A stretch of 64,000 nucleotides of DNA from NCBI RefSeq assembly GCF_019145235.1, contig NZ_JAHSTV010000006.1:124001-188000 (forward strand). The letters run 5' to 3'. The DNA is from Pseudomonas farris. GTDB taxonomy: Bacteria > Pseudomonadota > Gammaproteobacteria > Pseudomonadales > Pseudomonadaceae. The position numbers and the translations under genes were made by a program. The notes under the pieces were generated by a model, which saw nothing but the letters and a program-made list of their open reading frames with translations, searched no databases and was not told the origin of the DNA. Positions 33,703 through 41,687 of the stretch are shown one piece after another (within the stretch, counting starts at the first letter, position 1; each line of letters opens with the position of its first letter).

Positions 33703-35178
33703 TTACTCTTTGTCCAGCTTGCCAACCAGCGACAGGGTGAAATCGGCCCCCATGTACTTGAAGTGCGGGCGCACGTTCAGGCTGACGCGGTACCAGCCAG
33801 GCTCGCCTTCAACATCGCTGACGATGACCTGGGCAGCGCGCAGGGGACGACGGCCACGCACTTCGGCGCTCGGGTTTTCCTGGTCGGCCACGTACTGGCG
33901 GATCCACTTGTTGAGTTCCAGCTCGAGGTCGGTACGTTCTTTCCACGAACCGAGTTGCTCGCGCTGCAGCACTTTCAAGTAGTGAGCCAAGCGGTTGACG
34001 ATCATCATGTACGGCAGTTGGGTGCCGAGCTTGTAGTTCAGCTCTGCGGCCTTGCCTTCAGCGCTGATGCCGAAGAACTTCGGCTTCTGCACCGAGCTTG
34101 CGGAGAAGAACGCCGCGTTGTCGGAGCCTTTACGCATGGTCAGGGAGATGAAACCTTCCTCGGCCAATTCGTATTCACGACGGTCGGAAACCAAAACTTC
34201 GGTAGGAATCTTGGTTTCGATTTCGCCCATGCTTTCGAAGTGGTGCAACGGCAGGTCTTCAACCGCGCCACCGCTCTGCGGGCCGATGATGTTCGGGCAC
34301 CAGCGGAATTTGGCGAAGCTGTCGGTCAGCTTGGTGCCGAACGCGTAGGCGGTGTTGCCCCACAGGTAGTGCTCGTGGCTGTTGGCGACGGTTTCTTTGT
34401 ACACGAACGATTTGACCGGGTTTTCTTCCGGGTCGTACGGGTTACGCAGCAAGAAACGCGGCACGGTCAGGCCCACGTAACGGGAGTCTTCCGACTGGCG
34501 GAAGCTCTGCCATTTGGCGAATTGCGGGCCTTCGAAGTGATCTTTCAGATCTTTCAGGTCCGGCAGACCGGTGAAGCTTTCCAGGCCGAAGAATTTCGGA
34601 CCGGCAGCCGCGATGAACGGAGCGTGCGACATGCAGGCAACGCTGGACACGTACTGCATCAGTTTCACGTCCGGCGAGCTTGGGGACATGAAGTAGTTAG
34701 CGATGATCGCGCCAACCGGTTGACCACCGAACTGACCGTATTCAGCGGTGTAGATGTGCTTGTACAGGCCAGCCTGCATCACTTCCGGCGAATCTTCGAA
34801 ATCGTCCAGCAGGTCTTCTTTGGAGACGTTGAGGATTTCGATCTTGATGTTTTCGCGGAAGTTGGTGCGGTCGACCAGCAACTGCAGGCCACGCCACGAC
34901 GATTCCAGGGACTGGAAGTCAGGATGGTGCAGGATTTCGTCCATCTGACGGCTGAGCTTGGCATCGATCTCGGCGATCATGCGATCGACCATGGCCTTCT
35001 TGACCGGCTCACCGTTGTTCTGCGGCTTGAGCAGCTCTTCGATGAACGCCGACACACCGCGTTTGGCGATGTCGTAGGCTTCGTCATCTGGGGTCAGGCG
35101 GGTTTCGGCGATGATGCTGTCGAGAATGCTGTACTCGCTGTTCTCGTTGCTCTTTTGCTGTGCTGCGCTAGTGCTCAT
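33703..35178 (-). CDS. tssC: TssC large sheath protein, H2-type
   Basis: The protein has 491 residues. SWRGLQLLVDRTNFRENIKIEILNVSKEDLLDDFEDSPEV and the C-terminal RRPLRAAQVIVSDVEGEPGWYRVSLNVRPHFKYMGADFTLSLVG are hallmarks of TssC/VipB. It polymerises with TssB into the contractile sheath around Hcp. It starts 28 bases after tssB. Confidence 0.97.
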   Translation of the reverse strand: MSTSAAQQKSNENSEYSILDSIIAETRLTPDDEAYDIAKRGVSAFIEELLKPQNNGEPVKKAMVDRMIAEIDAKLSRQMDEILHHPDFQSLESSWRGLQLLVDRTNFRENIKIEILNVSKEDLLDDFEDSPEVMQAGLYKHIYTAEYGQFGGQPVGAIIANYFMSPSSPDVKLMQYVSSVACMSHAPFIAAAGPKFFGLESFTGLPDLKDLKDHFEGPQFAKWQSFRQSEDSRYVGLTVPRFLLRNPYDPEENPVKSFVYKETVANSHEHYLWGNTAYAFGTKLTDSFAKFRWCPNIIGPQSGGAVEDLPLHHFESMGEIETKIPTEVLVSDRREYELAEEGFISLTMRKGSDNAAFFSASSVQKPKFFGISAEGKAAELNYKLGTQLPYMMIVNRLAHYLKVLQREQLGSWKERTDLELELNKWIRQYVADQENPSAEVRGRRPLRAAQVIVSDVEGEPGWYRVSLNVRPHFKYMGADFTLSLVGKLDKE

Positions 35179-35206
35179 TGTGTTGGCTTCCTTGGCTGAT
35201 AGGGGC

Positions 35207-35710
35207 TCAGGCGTCCTGGGCTGCGGCGTTCAGGCCCAGCTCACCCAGTACGCGACCGCGGGATTCGTCGTCGGCGAGCACGCCTTCGATGGCTTTGCGG
35301 AACGCAGGTGCGTTACCCAGCGGGCCTTTGAGGGCCACCAGCGCGTCGCGCAGTTCCATCAGTTTTTTCAGCTCAGGCACTTGCTCGACCAGCGAGGCCG
35401 GGTTGAAGTCCTTCATCGAGTTGACGCGCAGTTTCACGGCCAGTTCTTCAGTGTCGCTTTCTTCCTGTAGACGGTTCGGCACGCTCAGCGTCAGGCTCAG
35501 CTCTTGCTTGGCCAGCACTTCGTCGAAAGTCATTTTGTCGATGCTGATCGGCTTGCGATCTTCGACTTTGCGTTCGTCCTTGCGGTGGGTGTAGTCACCG
35601 ATTGCCAGTAGTTTCAGCGGCAGTTCAATCTCTTCCTGAGCACCGCCGGTGGCGGGTTTGAAGGTGACGTTGATGCGTTCCTTGGGGGCTACCGAGCCTT
35701 CTTTGGCCAT
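35207..35710 (-). CDS. tssB: TssB small sheath protein, H2-type
   Basis: The protein has 167 residues from ATG 35710, with GGAG 7 bases upstream. The longer frame up to 35776 runs into tssA and lacks a good site. MAKEGSVAPKERINVTFKPATGGAQEEIELPLKLLAIGDYTHR, then VNSMKDFNPASLVEQVPELKKLMELRDALVALKGPLGN, match TssB/VipA. It forms the sheath with TssC and carries the N-terminal part recognised by ClpV on contraction. Confidence 0.97.
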   Translation of the reverse strand: MAKEGSVAPKERINVTFKPATGGAQEEIELPLKLLAIGDYTHRKDERKVEDRKPISIDKMTFDEVLAKQELSLTLSVPNRLQEESDTEELAVKLRVNSMKDFNPASLVEQVPELKKLMELRDALVALKGPLGNAPAFRKAIEGVLADDESRGRVLGELGLNAAAQDA

Positions 35711-35742
35711 GGCTTTTCTCCTTGCGGTTGTGGCCCGGGGGC

Positions 35743-37299
35743 CTATTCGAGTACCACTTCGAGATCGAGGTGGCACAGCCTGCGATAAATCTCTTCCTTG
35801 CGTTCACGCACTGCATGGTTCTGCGGTAATAACTCGCAGCAGCTATGCAGCAAATGCAGCACTTCCAGCGCAAGATCGGGCTCCCAGGCGTGCAGGCCTG
35901 AGTCCTGTAATGTTTGGTCGAGGGTTTCGAGTTGGGTCTTGGCCAGCTCGTATTTCTTGGCCATGAAACACAGCCGCGCGAGGGCGAACTGCCAGAAGAA
36001 TCGAACCCGCCCGCCGTGGGCACTTTGCAGGCCTTGCTTGAGAATCTGTACGGCGGCCTTGAGGCCGTCCTTGCGCAGAATCGGCAAGACTTCTTCCAGA
36101 GCCAGTTCCCAGGCCGGCTGGGTATCGGCGACTTCGATCTTGCGCGGCGCACTGGCGCTTTGCAGGTGCGGCATGACGTGGGCACCGATCCAGGCGCGGG
36201 TGGCCGGATCGGCGAACGGCGCGCCGTCATGGAAACGCAATTCGATGATGCCGGGCAGGCGCTGAACCAAAAGCGCGAAGTGGATTTCCACTTCGCGCAT
36301 CGCCATCTCGGCGTTCAGCCCTTGAAGGCATTCCCAGACCATTCGCTGGCCATCGAACCAGAACGGCGCCTTCGCCAGGCTCGCCTCCAGCTCCACCAGC
36401 AGATCTGCGTATTTCCCTTGGTCGTAACGGTCCTGATAGGCCTTGAGTTTGTCCGCCGGCAAGCCACGCAGAACGGTGATCTGTTCTGCGTTGCGCTCAG
36501 GCACCGCGTCGATGGGCAACCACAACAGCGTGCGATTGAGGCGCAGGGCGCGCAGGTCGGTAGCTTTCTGCTTGAGCCACCAGGCACACAACGGACGGGC
36601 ATTTTCCTGCTGGGCACGCAGGGCCTTGTGGGCTTCTTTCTCGTTGTCGATTGGTGCGCCGGGGGTGAACAGCTGAGTCGCGGCCTGCTTGACCTGCGCC
36701 ACTGCGGCGCCCACCACACCGGGTTCCGGCTGATTGTCGGCGGCGCGCTGGACCATGTTTTTCAAGCGACGGGAAATCGGCAGCAGCAACGGCGCGTCAT
36801 CGCCCAGATGCTCGGTGCACGCGGCATCGAGGCCTTCCAGATGCTCGACCAGACGGCGGAACAGCGGCAGCTGCTCTTTGATCGCGACGTTTTCGTTCAA
36901 CACCTGCTCAAGACGCGGCACCAACCAGCTGATGGCAGCGGAGCGAGTGCGGGCCTTGTTCGGGTGGACTTCGGCCCAGTGATTTTCACAGAGGTAGTGC
37001 AACAAACCGAGGCCGGCGAGCAGCCCCTGGAAGGATTCACGCTGGTACAGCGCCCAGGTCAGCCACGCGCCAACACGCAAATCCTTGGATTGGGTACGCA
37101 GCAGGTTTTCACTGTTTTCGCGGATTTTCAGCCAGTCGATCTGACCGCTTTCGTGCATGGATTGGGCTTTGCCCAGCTCGCTTTCCAACGCTTCATATTC
37201 GCTCGAAAAACGAACATCCTCGCCCGCGAAATTCTCTATTGAAATAGAGGCTTTTGCGAGTTCAAGGTAATAAGCGGAAAGTTTGCTTGAGTAGGACAT
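35743..37299 (-). CDS. tssA: TssA, sheath-baseplate cap protein, H2-type
   Basis: The protein has 518 residues. An N-terminal ImpA-type region is followed by a long helical part and a C-terminal region of about 130 residues with HLLHSCCELLPQN-like helices. Residues such as YLELAKASISIENFAGEDVRFSSEYEALESEL at the start and LLHYLCENHWAEVHPNKARTRSAAISWLVPRLEQVL are typical of the long TssA class. It primes tube and sheath growth. As the first gene of the H2-type cluster it is preceded by the promoter region at 37300-38026. Confidence 0.93.
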   Translation of the reverse strand: MSYSSKLSAYYLELAKASISIENFAGEDVRFSSEYEALESELGKAQSMHESGQIDWLKIRENSENLLRTQSKDLRVGAWLTWALYQRESFQGLLAGLGLLHYLCENHWAEVHPNKARTRSAAISWLVPRLEQVLNENVAIKEQLPLFRRLVEHLEGLDAACTEHLGDDAPLLLPISRRLKNMVQRAADNQPEPGVVGAAVAQVKQAATQLFTPGAPIDNEKEAHKALRAQQENARPLCAWWLKQKATDLRALRLNRTLLWLPIDAVPERNAEQITVLRGLPADKLKAYQDRYDQGKYADLLVELEASLAKAPFWFDGQRMVWECLQGLNAEMAMREVEIHFALLVQRLPGIIELRFHDGAPFADPATRAWIGAHVMPHLQSASAPRKIEVADTQPAWELALEEVLPILRKDGLKAAVQILKQGLQSAHGGRVRFFWQFALARLCFMAKKYELAKTQLETLDQTLQDSGLHAWEPDLALEVLHLLHSCCELLPQNHAVRERKEEIYRRLCHLDLEVVLE

Positions 37300-37424
37300 C
37301 CGTGACCTTTAATTAGAATTACAGTCATACAGCCATTGGAGTTGTAATGGCGCCGGACAGTATCAAAAAGTTGCGATGAGTCTCATCCAATTGAGTTCGC
37401 GCTCTTTCAAGGCGCGCATCCTAA

Positions 37425-37439
37425 GCACAATGATGGCCA
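37425..37439 (-). promoter_or_regulatory. Candidate sigma-54 (-24/-12) promoter before the H2-type operon
   Basis: Read on the minus strand it is TGGCCATCATTGTGC. It keeps the GG at -24 and GC at -12 with the correct 10-base spacing, and matches TGGC and TGC of the consensus TGGCACn5TTGC. It lies about 125 bases upstream of tssA and a sigma-54 activator gene (Sfa) is inside this operon. The -12 box is imperfect. Confidence 0.35.
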
Positions 37440-37721
37440 TTTGCAAGCACCCGATCAAACAATAAAACTGCGTCTTTTTTGTTGCTGTAGGAGATCACCC
37501 TAGAGGGGACAAGGGATTCCCTGATGCCGGTTTTGACCTCCCTATCTTCGACTCATTACCCCTGTAACCATTGAGCCAGAGCGGTTCATCAACCCAATCA
37601 ATAATCACCGGACATTCACGCCCTGAAACGGAACCCAGCATGCCAAAAATAAAACATAAAAAATGTAGGAGCTTTCCGAAAAGTTACAGTCATCCATGGA
37701 CGTAGCAATAACTGACAATAA

Positions 37722-37762
37722 GAAATAAAAGGCGCCACTAAAATGATCGCACCTTTTATTTC
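37722..37762. terminator. Inverted repeat resembling a bidirectional terminator
   Basis: GAAATAAAAGG (37722-37732) and CCTTTTATTTC (37752-37762) are perfect arms with a 19-base loop. No clear gene ends here, apart from a doubtful minus-strand frame whose TGA is at 37761-37763. Confidence 0.5.
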
Positions 37763-38026
37763 ACCCATCTTCCTCCAATACGTACTCAGTCTGCCTCAAA
37801 CTTCCTACAAAAGTATCCGACAGCCATTCGTGCATTGCTGACGCAACATTTTGAAATGCGGAAAACTCTGACGTACTTTCTGGACGCGTCCGACATTCAT
37901 TCTTTTGCCCTCTTGTTAGCGTGCTGGACAGTTTGCGTTTGCTCACGCCGGGCATGGCTTGGGCAGCGCAATTTGTCTCCTCTTTCGGCTTAAGGACGAG
38001 CCACGGAAAAGCAAAAGGATAAGCGC

Positions 38027-40054
38027 ATGTTCGCACCGGCCAATGCTGCTCACTTCACGTTGTTGATCCCAACGGTTCGCAACGATTTCAAAGTACTGGC
38101 CTTTGAAGGCACTGAAGCCATCAGCACCTTGTATTCGATCCAGATCGAGCTGGTTAGCGAATACCCTGATTTCGATCTGGAAAGCTTGCTCAGCCAGCCA
38201 GTGTTTCTCCAGTTCGGCCTCAATGGTGAAGGCATTCATGGCCGTATCGAAGATGTGCGCGTAGGTGCAGCTGGTAAACGGCTGACCCGTTATTACCTGA
38301 CCTTGGTGCCCGCGCTGCACTACTTGCAGTTCAGCCACAACCAACGGATTTTTCAGTACCTGACGGTGCCGCAAATCATCGCTCAGGTCCTCCAGGGGCA
38401 TGGCATCCAGGCCGATACTTTCACCTTCAACGTCGGAACAAGTCCCGAGCGCGAGTACTGCACTCAATACGGGGAAAATGACTTCGAGTTCGTCCAGCGG
38501 CTGTGCGCCGAGGATGGCATCGCCTGGCACCACCAGCATTCCCGGGAAGGCCATCTGCTGGTGTTCACCGACGACCAGACCTGCTTCCCCAAGTTGGACG
38601 AAACCCCTTATCAGCAAGACTCCGGCCTGGTGGCGGAGCACCCGGTGGTCAGCCAATTCTCCCTGCGTTTCAGCACCCGTTCCAGTACGACCACCCGCCG
38701 ACACTACGACCTGAAACGCCCGAATCTTTTGCTGGAAAGTCGCTTCACCGCCGAGTTCACTCCTGAGCTTGAAGACTATCGGTACCCGCTGTTTTTCGAG
38801 AGCGAAAAACGCGGTAAACAGCTCGCCCGGCAGACGCTGGAACGGCACCGTACCGATTACCAATTGGCCGAAGGTGAAAGCGACCAGTCGACCCTGCGCA
38901 GCGGTCATTTTTTCAGCCTGACGCAACACCCACGCGAACCGTACAACGATCTATGGCTGTTGCTCAGTCTCACTCACGCTGGAAAACAACCCCAGGTGCT
39001 TGAAGAGTCAGTCACCAGCGCTGCCGAACCCGAGGGCGGTTTTACCCAAGGCTACCGCAACCGCTTCAGCGCGATTCCCTGGGACGTGTTTTATCGGCCA
39101 CCGATGCCTCCCCGAAAACCTGTGCTGGTCTGCCAGACCGCGCGTGTCACAGGACCGCCCGGAGAAGAAATTTATTGCGATGAGTACGGCAGGGTTCGTG
39201 TCGAGTTTCCTTGGGATCGGGCAGAACTCAACAGCGAAAAAAGCAGTTGCTGGTTAAGGGTTGCATCCAGTTTGGCGGGCGAAGGTTTCGGGGCAGTGTC
39301 CATCCCGCGCGTCGGCATGGAAGTGGTCGTGACATTTCAGGAGGGCGATCCGGATCAACCGTTGATCACCGGTTGCGTGGTCAACAAGGTCACGTCCGTC
39401 GCTCATCAATTGCCCGAGAACAAGACCAGAACTGTCCTGCGCAGCCAAAGCTCGCCGCGCAATGGCGGCTACAACGAACTGTCGATTGAAGACCGTACCG
39501 GGCAGGAAAAAATCTACCTGCGCGCCCAACGCGACATCGAGCAACTGATCCTCAACGACAGCCACAGCCTGATCAGCAACGACCGCTTCGAGCAGGTGGA
39601 CAACAACAGCACCAGCCTGATCAAGGGCGAGGAATTCCACACCACCGAAGGTGTGCGTAGCACGGTGATTGGCGGTGATGAGCTGATCACTATCAGCGGC
39701 AACAGCAGCACGACGTCCAAGGGTTCGCTGGTGATTCAGGCCGGGCAACAGGCGCATGTCACCGCTGCCAACGTGGTGATCGATGCCGGCATGAGCCTGA
39801 CGCTCAAGGCAGGTGGTCACCACATCGTCATCAACGCCGGCGGGATTTTCAGCAGCGTGGCCATTGTCGAGGGCGGTGCGCCCCTGGCGGGTATTCCGCC
39901 GCTACAAGCGCTACAGGCTGTGCCCAGCAATCCGAATCCCGTCATCGCCAGCCCACTGTCTATCGTCACCGGCGCCCGCCAGCAGGCGGCGGACTACTGC
40001 CCGCTTTGTGAGGCCTGTCTTGCTGGCCAATGCAACATTGGAGAAGTCGCATGA
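38027..40054 (+). CDS. vgrG: VgrG spike protein with Cys-rich tail (lipase module)
   Basis: The protein has 675 residues. The gp27-like region begins with FTLLIPTVRNDFKVLAFEGTEAIS and contains REYCTQYGENDFEFVQRLCAEDGIAWHH. The OB part carries GEEIYCDEYGRVRVEFPWDRAE and PRVGMEVVVTFQEGDPDQPLITG. A needle part (SLVIQAGQQAHVTAANVVIDAGMSLTLKAGG) follows. The last 50 residues are special: a hydrophobic stretch and then a cysteine-rich end, YCPLCEACLAGQC. This tail differs from the VgrG of the H2 cluster. The stop overlaps the adaptor start as ATGA, so it is the head of the four-gene lipase module. Confidence 0.95.
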   Translation: MFAPANAAHFTLLIPTVRNDFKVLAFEGTEAISTLYSIQIELVSEYPDFDLESLLSQPVFLQFGLNGEGIHGRIEDVRVGAAGKRLTRYYLTLVPALHYLQFSHNQRIFQYLTVPQIIAQVLQGHGIQADTFTFNVGTSPEREYCTQYGENDFEFVQRLCAEDGIAWHHQHSREGHLLVFTDDQTCFPKLDETPYQQDSGLVAEHPVVSQFSLRFSTRSSTTTRRHYDLKRPNLLLESRFTAEFTPELEDYRYPLFFESEKRGKQLARQTLERHRTDYQLAEGESDQSTLRSGHFFSLTQHPREPYNDLWLLLSLTHAGKQPQVLEESVTSAAEPEGGFTQGYRNRFSAIPWDVFYRPPMPPRKPVLVCQTARVTGPPGEEIYCDEYGRVRVEFPWDRAELNSEKSSCWLRVASSLAGEGFGAVSIPRVGMEVVVTFQEGDPDQPLITGCVVNKVTSVAHQLPENKTRTVLRSQSSPRNGGYNELSIEDRTGQEKIYLRAQRDIEQLILNDSHSLISNDRFEQVDNNSTSLIKGEEFHTTEGVRSTVIGGDELITISGNSSTTSKGSLVIQAGQQAHVTAANVVIDAGMSLTLKAGGHHIVINAGGIFSSVAIVEGGAPLAGIPPLQALQAVPSNPNPVIASPLSIVTGARQQAADYCPLCEACLAGQCNIGEVA

Positions 40055-40899
40055 GTACGCTTGAACAATGGCTACACGAGCAATCGCGATCCGGGCGGGA
40101 TCTCTATCTGATGCTCGACACTGACGATCAGCTCGACGAGCGCATGGCGTTGGCCAAGGAACTGGGAGCCGATCAGTACCGCAATTTGTATGTGGGTACG
40201 GCAGCCAACTCAATGGCGCCAACAGGCCCTGTTCTTTTCCATATTGGCACCGTCAAACATCCACTGATCCAGGCACTGCTCGCCACTCCAGAGCGTCATT
40301 GGGGCTGGCTGGGGAGCGCCACCAACTTTGACCTTGATGCGTTGGTCACTCACTGGCGCGACCGGCTGGTAGTCGGTGAGCGGCCGAATCAAGCGGTGTA
40401 TCGCTTCCACGATAACCGCGTACTGGGGCGTGCCCTGACCTATCTGCAACTTGAGCAGCGCGCCGAATATCTTGGGCCGATCGCCAGCGTCTGTTACTGG
40501 CACGCTGAACAATGGACCGTCACTGACAACCCTGACCCCGGCGAACACCCGCTACCGCTCGAACCGGCGTGGCTGAAAACCCCGACGCCGGAGATTGTCT
40601 ACGCGAACGTGCAGTTCGATAACACGCGCCGCTACCTGATCCGTGAGCACACCGAAGCCTTGGCTGCCCTCGCCACAGAGCGCGATGTGGATGACTGGTT
40701 GTGGGGCTTGATTCAATTGGCCCGTTTGTGGGGCTGGCAGCAACCGGAGCAGGTGCATTTTTTGCTGACTCAGTGCTTGAAGGCGCCGGGTTACCTGCCG
40801 CCCAAGACATGGCAACCGAAGCCGGAAGAGGACCCAGCGGCGCATTTTGAGCGGGTATATGAGCAAGTGCTTTATTGGCAGGGAAATGCGCCTGTATGA
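40051..40899 (+). CDS. DUF4123 effector adaptor (Tap/TEC chaperone)
   Basis: The protein has 282 residues from ATG 40051. The frame extends 7 codons upstream but ATGA coupling and a nearby GGAG favour this start. The DUF4123 pattern is seen in DLYLMLDTDDQLDERMALAKELG, then LVTHWRDRLVVGERPNQAVYRFHDNRVLGRAL. DUF4123 proteins load a specific effector on the matching VgrG and are not secreted themselves (known). Its place between vgrG and the lipase pair says it should load this lipase. Stop overlaps the next gene as ATGA. Confidence 0.9.
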   Translation: MSTLEQWLHEQSRSGRDLYLMLDTDDQLDERMALAKELGADQYRNLYVGTAANSMAPTGPVLFHIGTVKHPLIQALLATPERHWGWLGSATNFDLDALVTHWRDRLVVGERPNQAVYRFHDNRVLGRALTYLQLEQRAEYLGPIASVCYWHAEQWTVTDNPDPGEHPLPLEPAWLKTPTPEIVYANVQFDNTRRYLIREHTEALAALATERDVDDWLWGLIQLARLWGWQQPEQVHFLLTQCLKAPGYLPPKTWQPKPEEDPAAHFERVYEQVLYWQGNAPV

Positions 40900-41687
40900 A
40901 ACAGATCTTTCAAAGCCTGACCCTCGGCAGCTGCCTCTCCCTGACACTGGGTTGTTCCGCGCTCGGCAAGTCGGACAGCTTCACCTTCGCTCCCGATTTT
41001 CCGCCTGATTTCAAGTACGAACTGAAGGCGATCTACCTGCCAGCCAAAGGGCAAACGTGCACCCTGGCGGGAGGGAGAAATGCTCAGCTCGGCTTCAACA
41101 AACTCGACATGGAATACGAAACGACTTCTGAGATCGAGCTGTACAGGACAGTTGAAAACTGCCTGGTGGCATTGAATCGAGTGGAGATCAGGATCACGGG
41201 CATCTTTGGCCCGGAACTCAGTAATAGAAGCTCTGACTATGCCGTAATTGCCGTGCGCTCAGGGTTGTCGGATCGGAACAAAGGCACGTTCAACGCTGCT
41301 GGTGTAGGTGAGTTCTCAGGCGAGTGTCAGTGGTTTTTCCGCACAGTCGGCCCCAAGCGTTACCTCATAAAAATCCTCTACTGCAAAAAAACCGATGCGC
41401 AGGGGAACGTCGCGAAAAGTCGTCCCTTCACGGCTTATACCTTTGATCAGCTACCAGGGAAAACCGTCAAGCTAAAGATCACCTTGGCCCATGAGGAGGA
41501 GCCTTACATGGGTGACACATGGGTGAAGGTGCCTGACGGCTGGAAGCGCTGCATGGGGAAAGGTTTTGAAGACCAGCACGCGTTTTGTTACGGCAATCAC
41601 AAGGATTTCAGCATCTTCAGGATGGTGGATGAACGGATCTGCACCATTTACCCAGGCTGCACGGAAAACAAGGAGGAAAACCCTTGA
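40896..41687 (+). CDS. Lipoprotein, candidate immunity protein of the lipase effector
   Basis: The protein has 263 residues from ATG 40896. MKQIFQSLTLGSCLSLTLGCSALGK is a lipoprotein signal with lipobox LTLGC and lipidated Cys20. The mature protein has about nine cysteines and a beta-rich body (TCTLAGGRNAQLGFNKLDMEYETTSEIELYRTVENC, then ERICTIYPGCTENK). Immunity proteins of T6SS phospholipases are often periplasmic lipoproteins (known), and the gene is embedded between the adaptor and the lipase with overlapping starts on both sides. It precedes rather than follows its effector, which is less common. No family was recognised. Confidence 0.7.
   Translation: MKQIFQSLTLGSCLSLTLGCSALGKSDSFTFAPDFPPDFKYELKAIYLPAKGQTCTLAGGRNAQLGFNKLDMEYETTSEIELYRTVENCLVALNRVEIRITGIFGPELSNRSSDYAVIAVRSGLSDRNKGTFNAAGVGEFSGECQWFFRTVGPKRYLIKILYCKKTDAQGNVAKSRPFTAYTFDQLPGKTVKLKITLAHEEEPYMGDTWVKVPDGWKRCMGKGFEDQHAFCYGNHKDFSIFRMVDERICTIYPGCTENKEENP

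Larger units (their letters stand above)
37300..38026. other. Divergent intergenic region between the two T6SS operons
   Basis: No convincing gene is seen. It contains a sigma-54-like site for the minus-strand tssA (37425-37439), the palindrome AGGGATTCCCT (37512-37522), a degenerate REP-like string near 37664, and a perfect 11-bp inverted repeat at 37722-37762 that looks like a terminator. The right half must also hold the vgrG promoter. A frame at 37761-38036 (minus) is possible but unsupported. Confidence 0.7.

Noticed and set aside
37761-38036. Minus-strand frame of 91 residues in front of vgrG
   Set aside because: The start codon is GTG inside the vgrG ribosome binding region, with no own site and no recognised family. 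Kept only as a question because of the nearby terminator-like hairpin.
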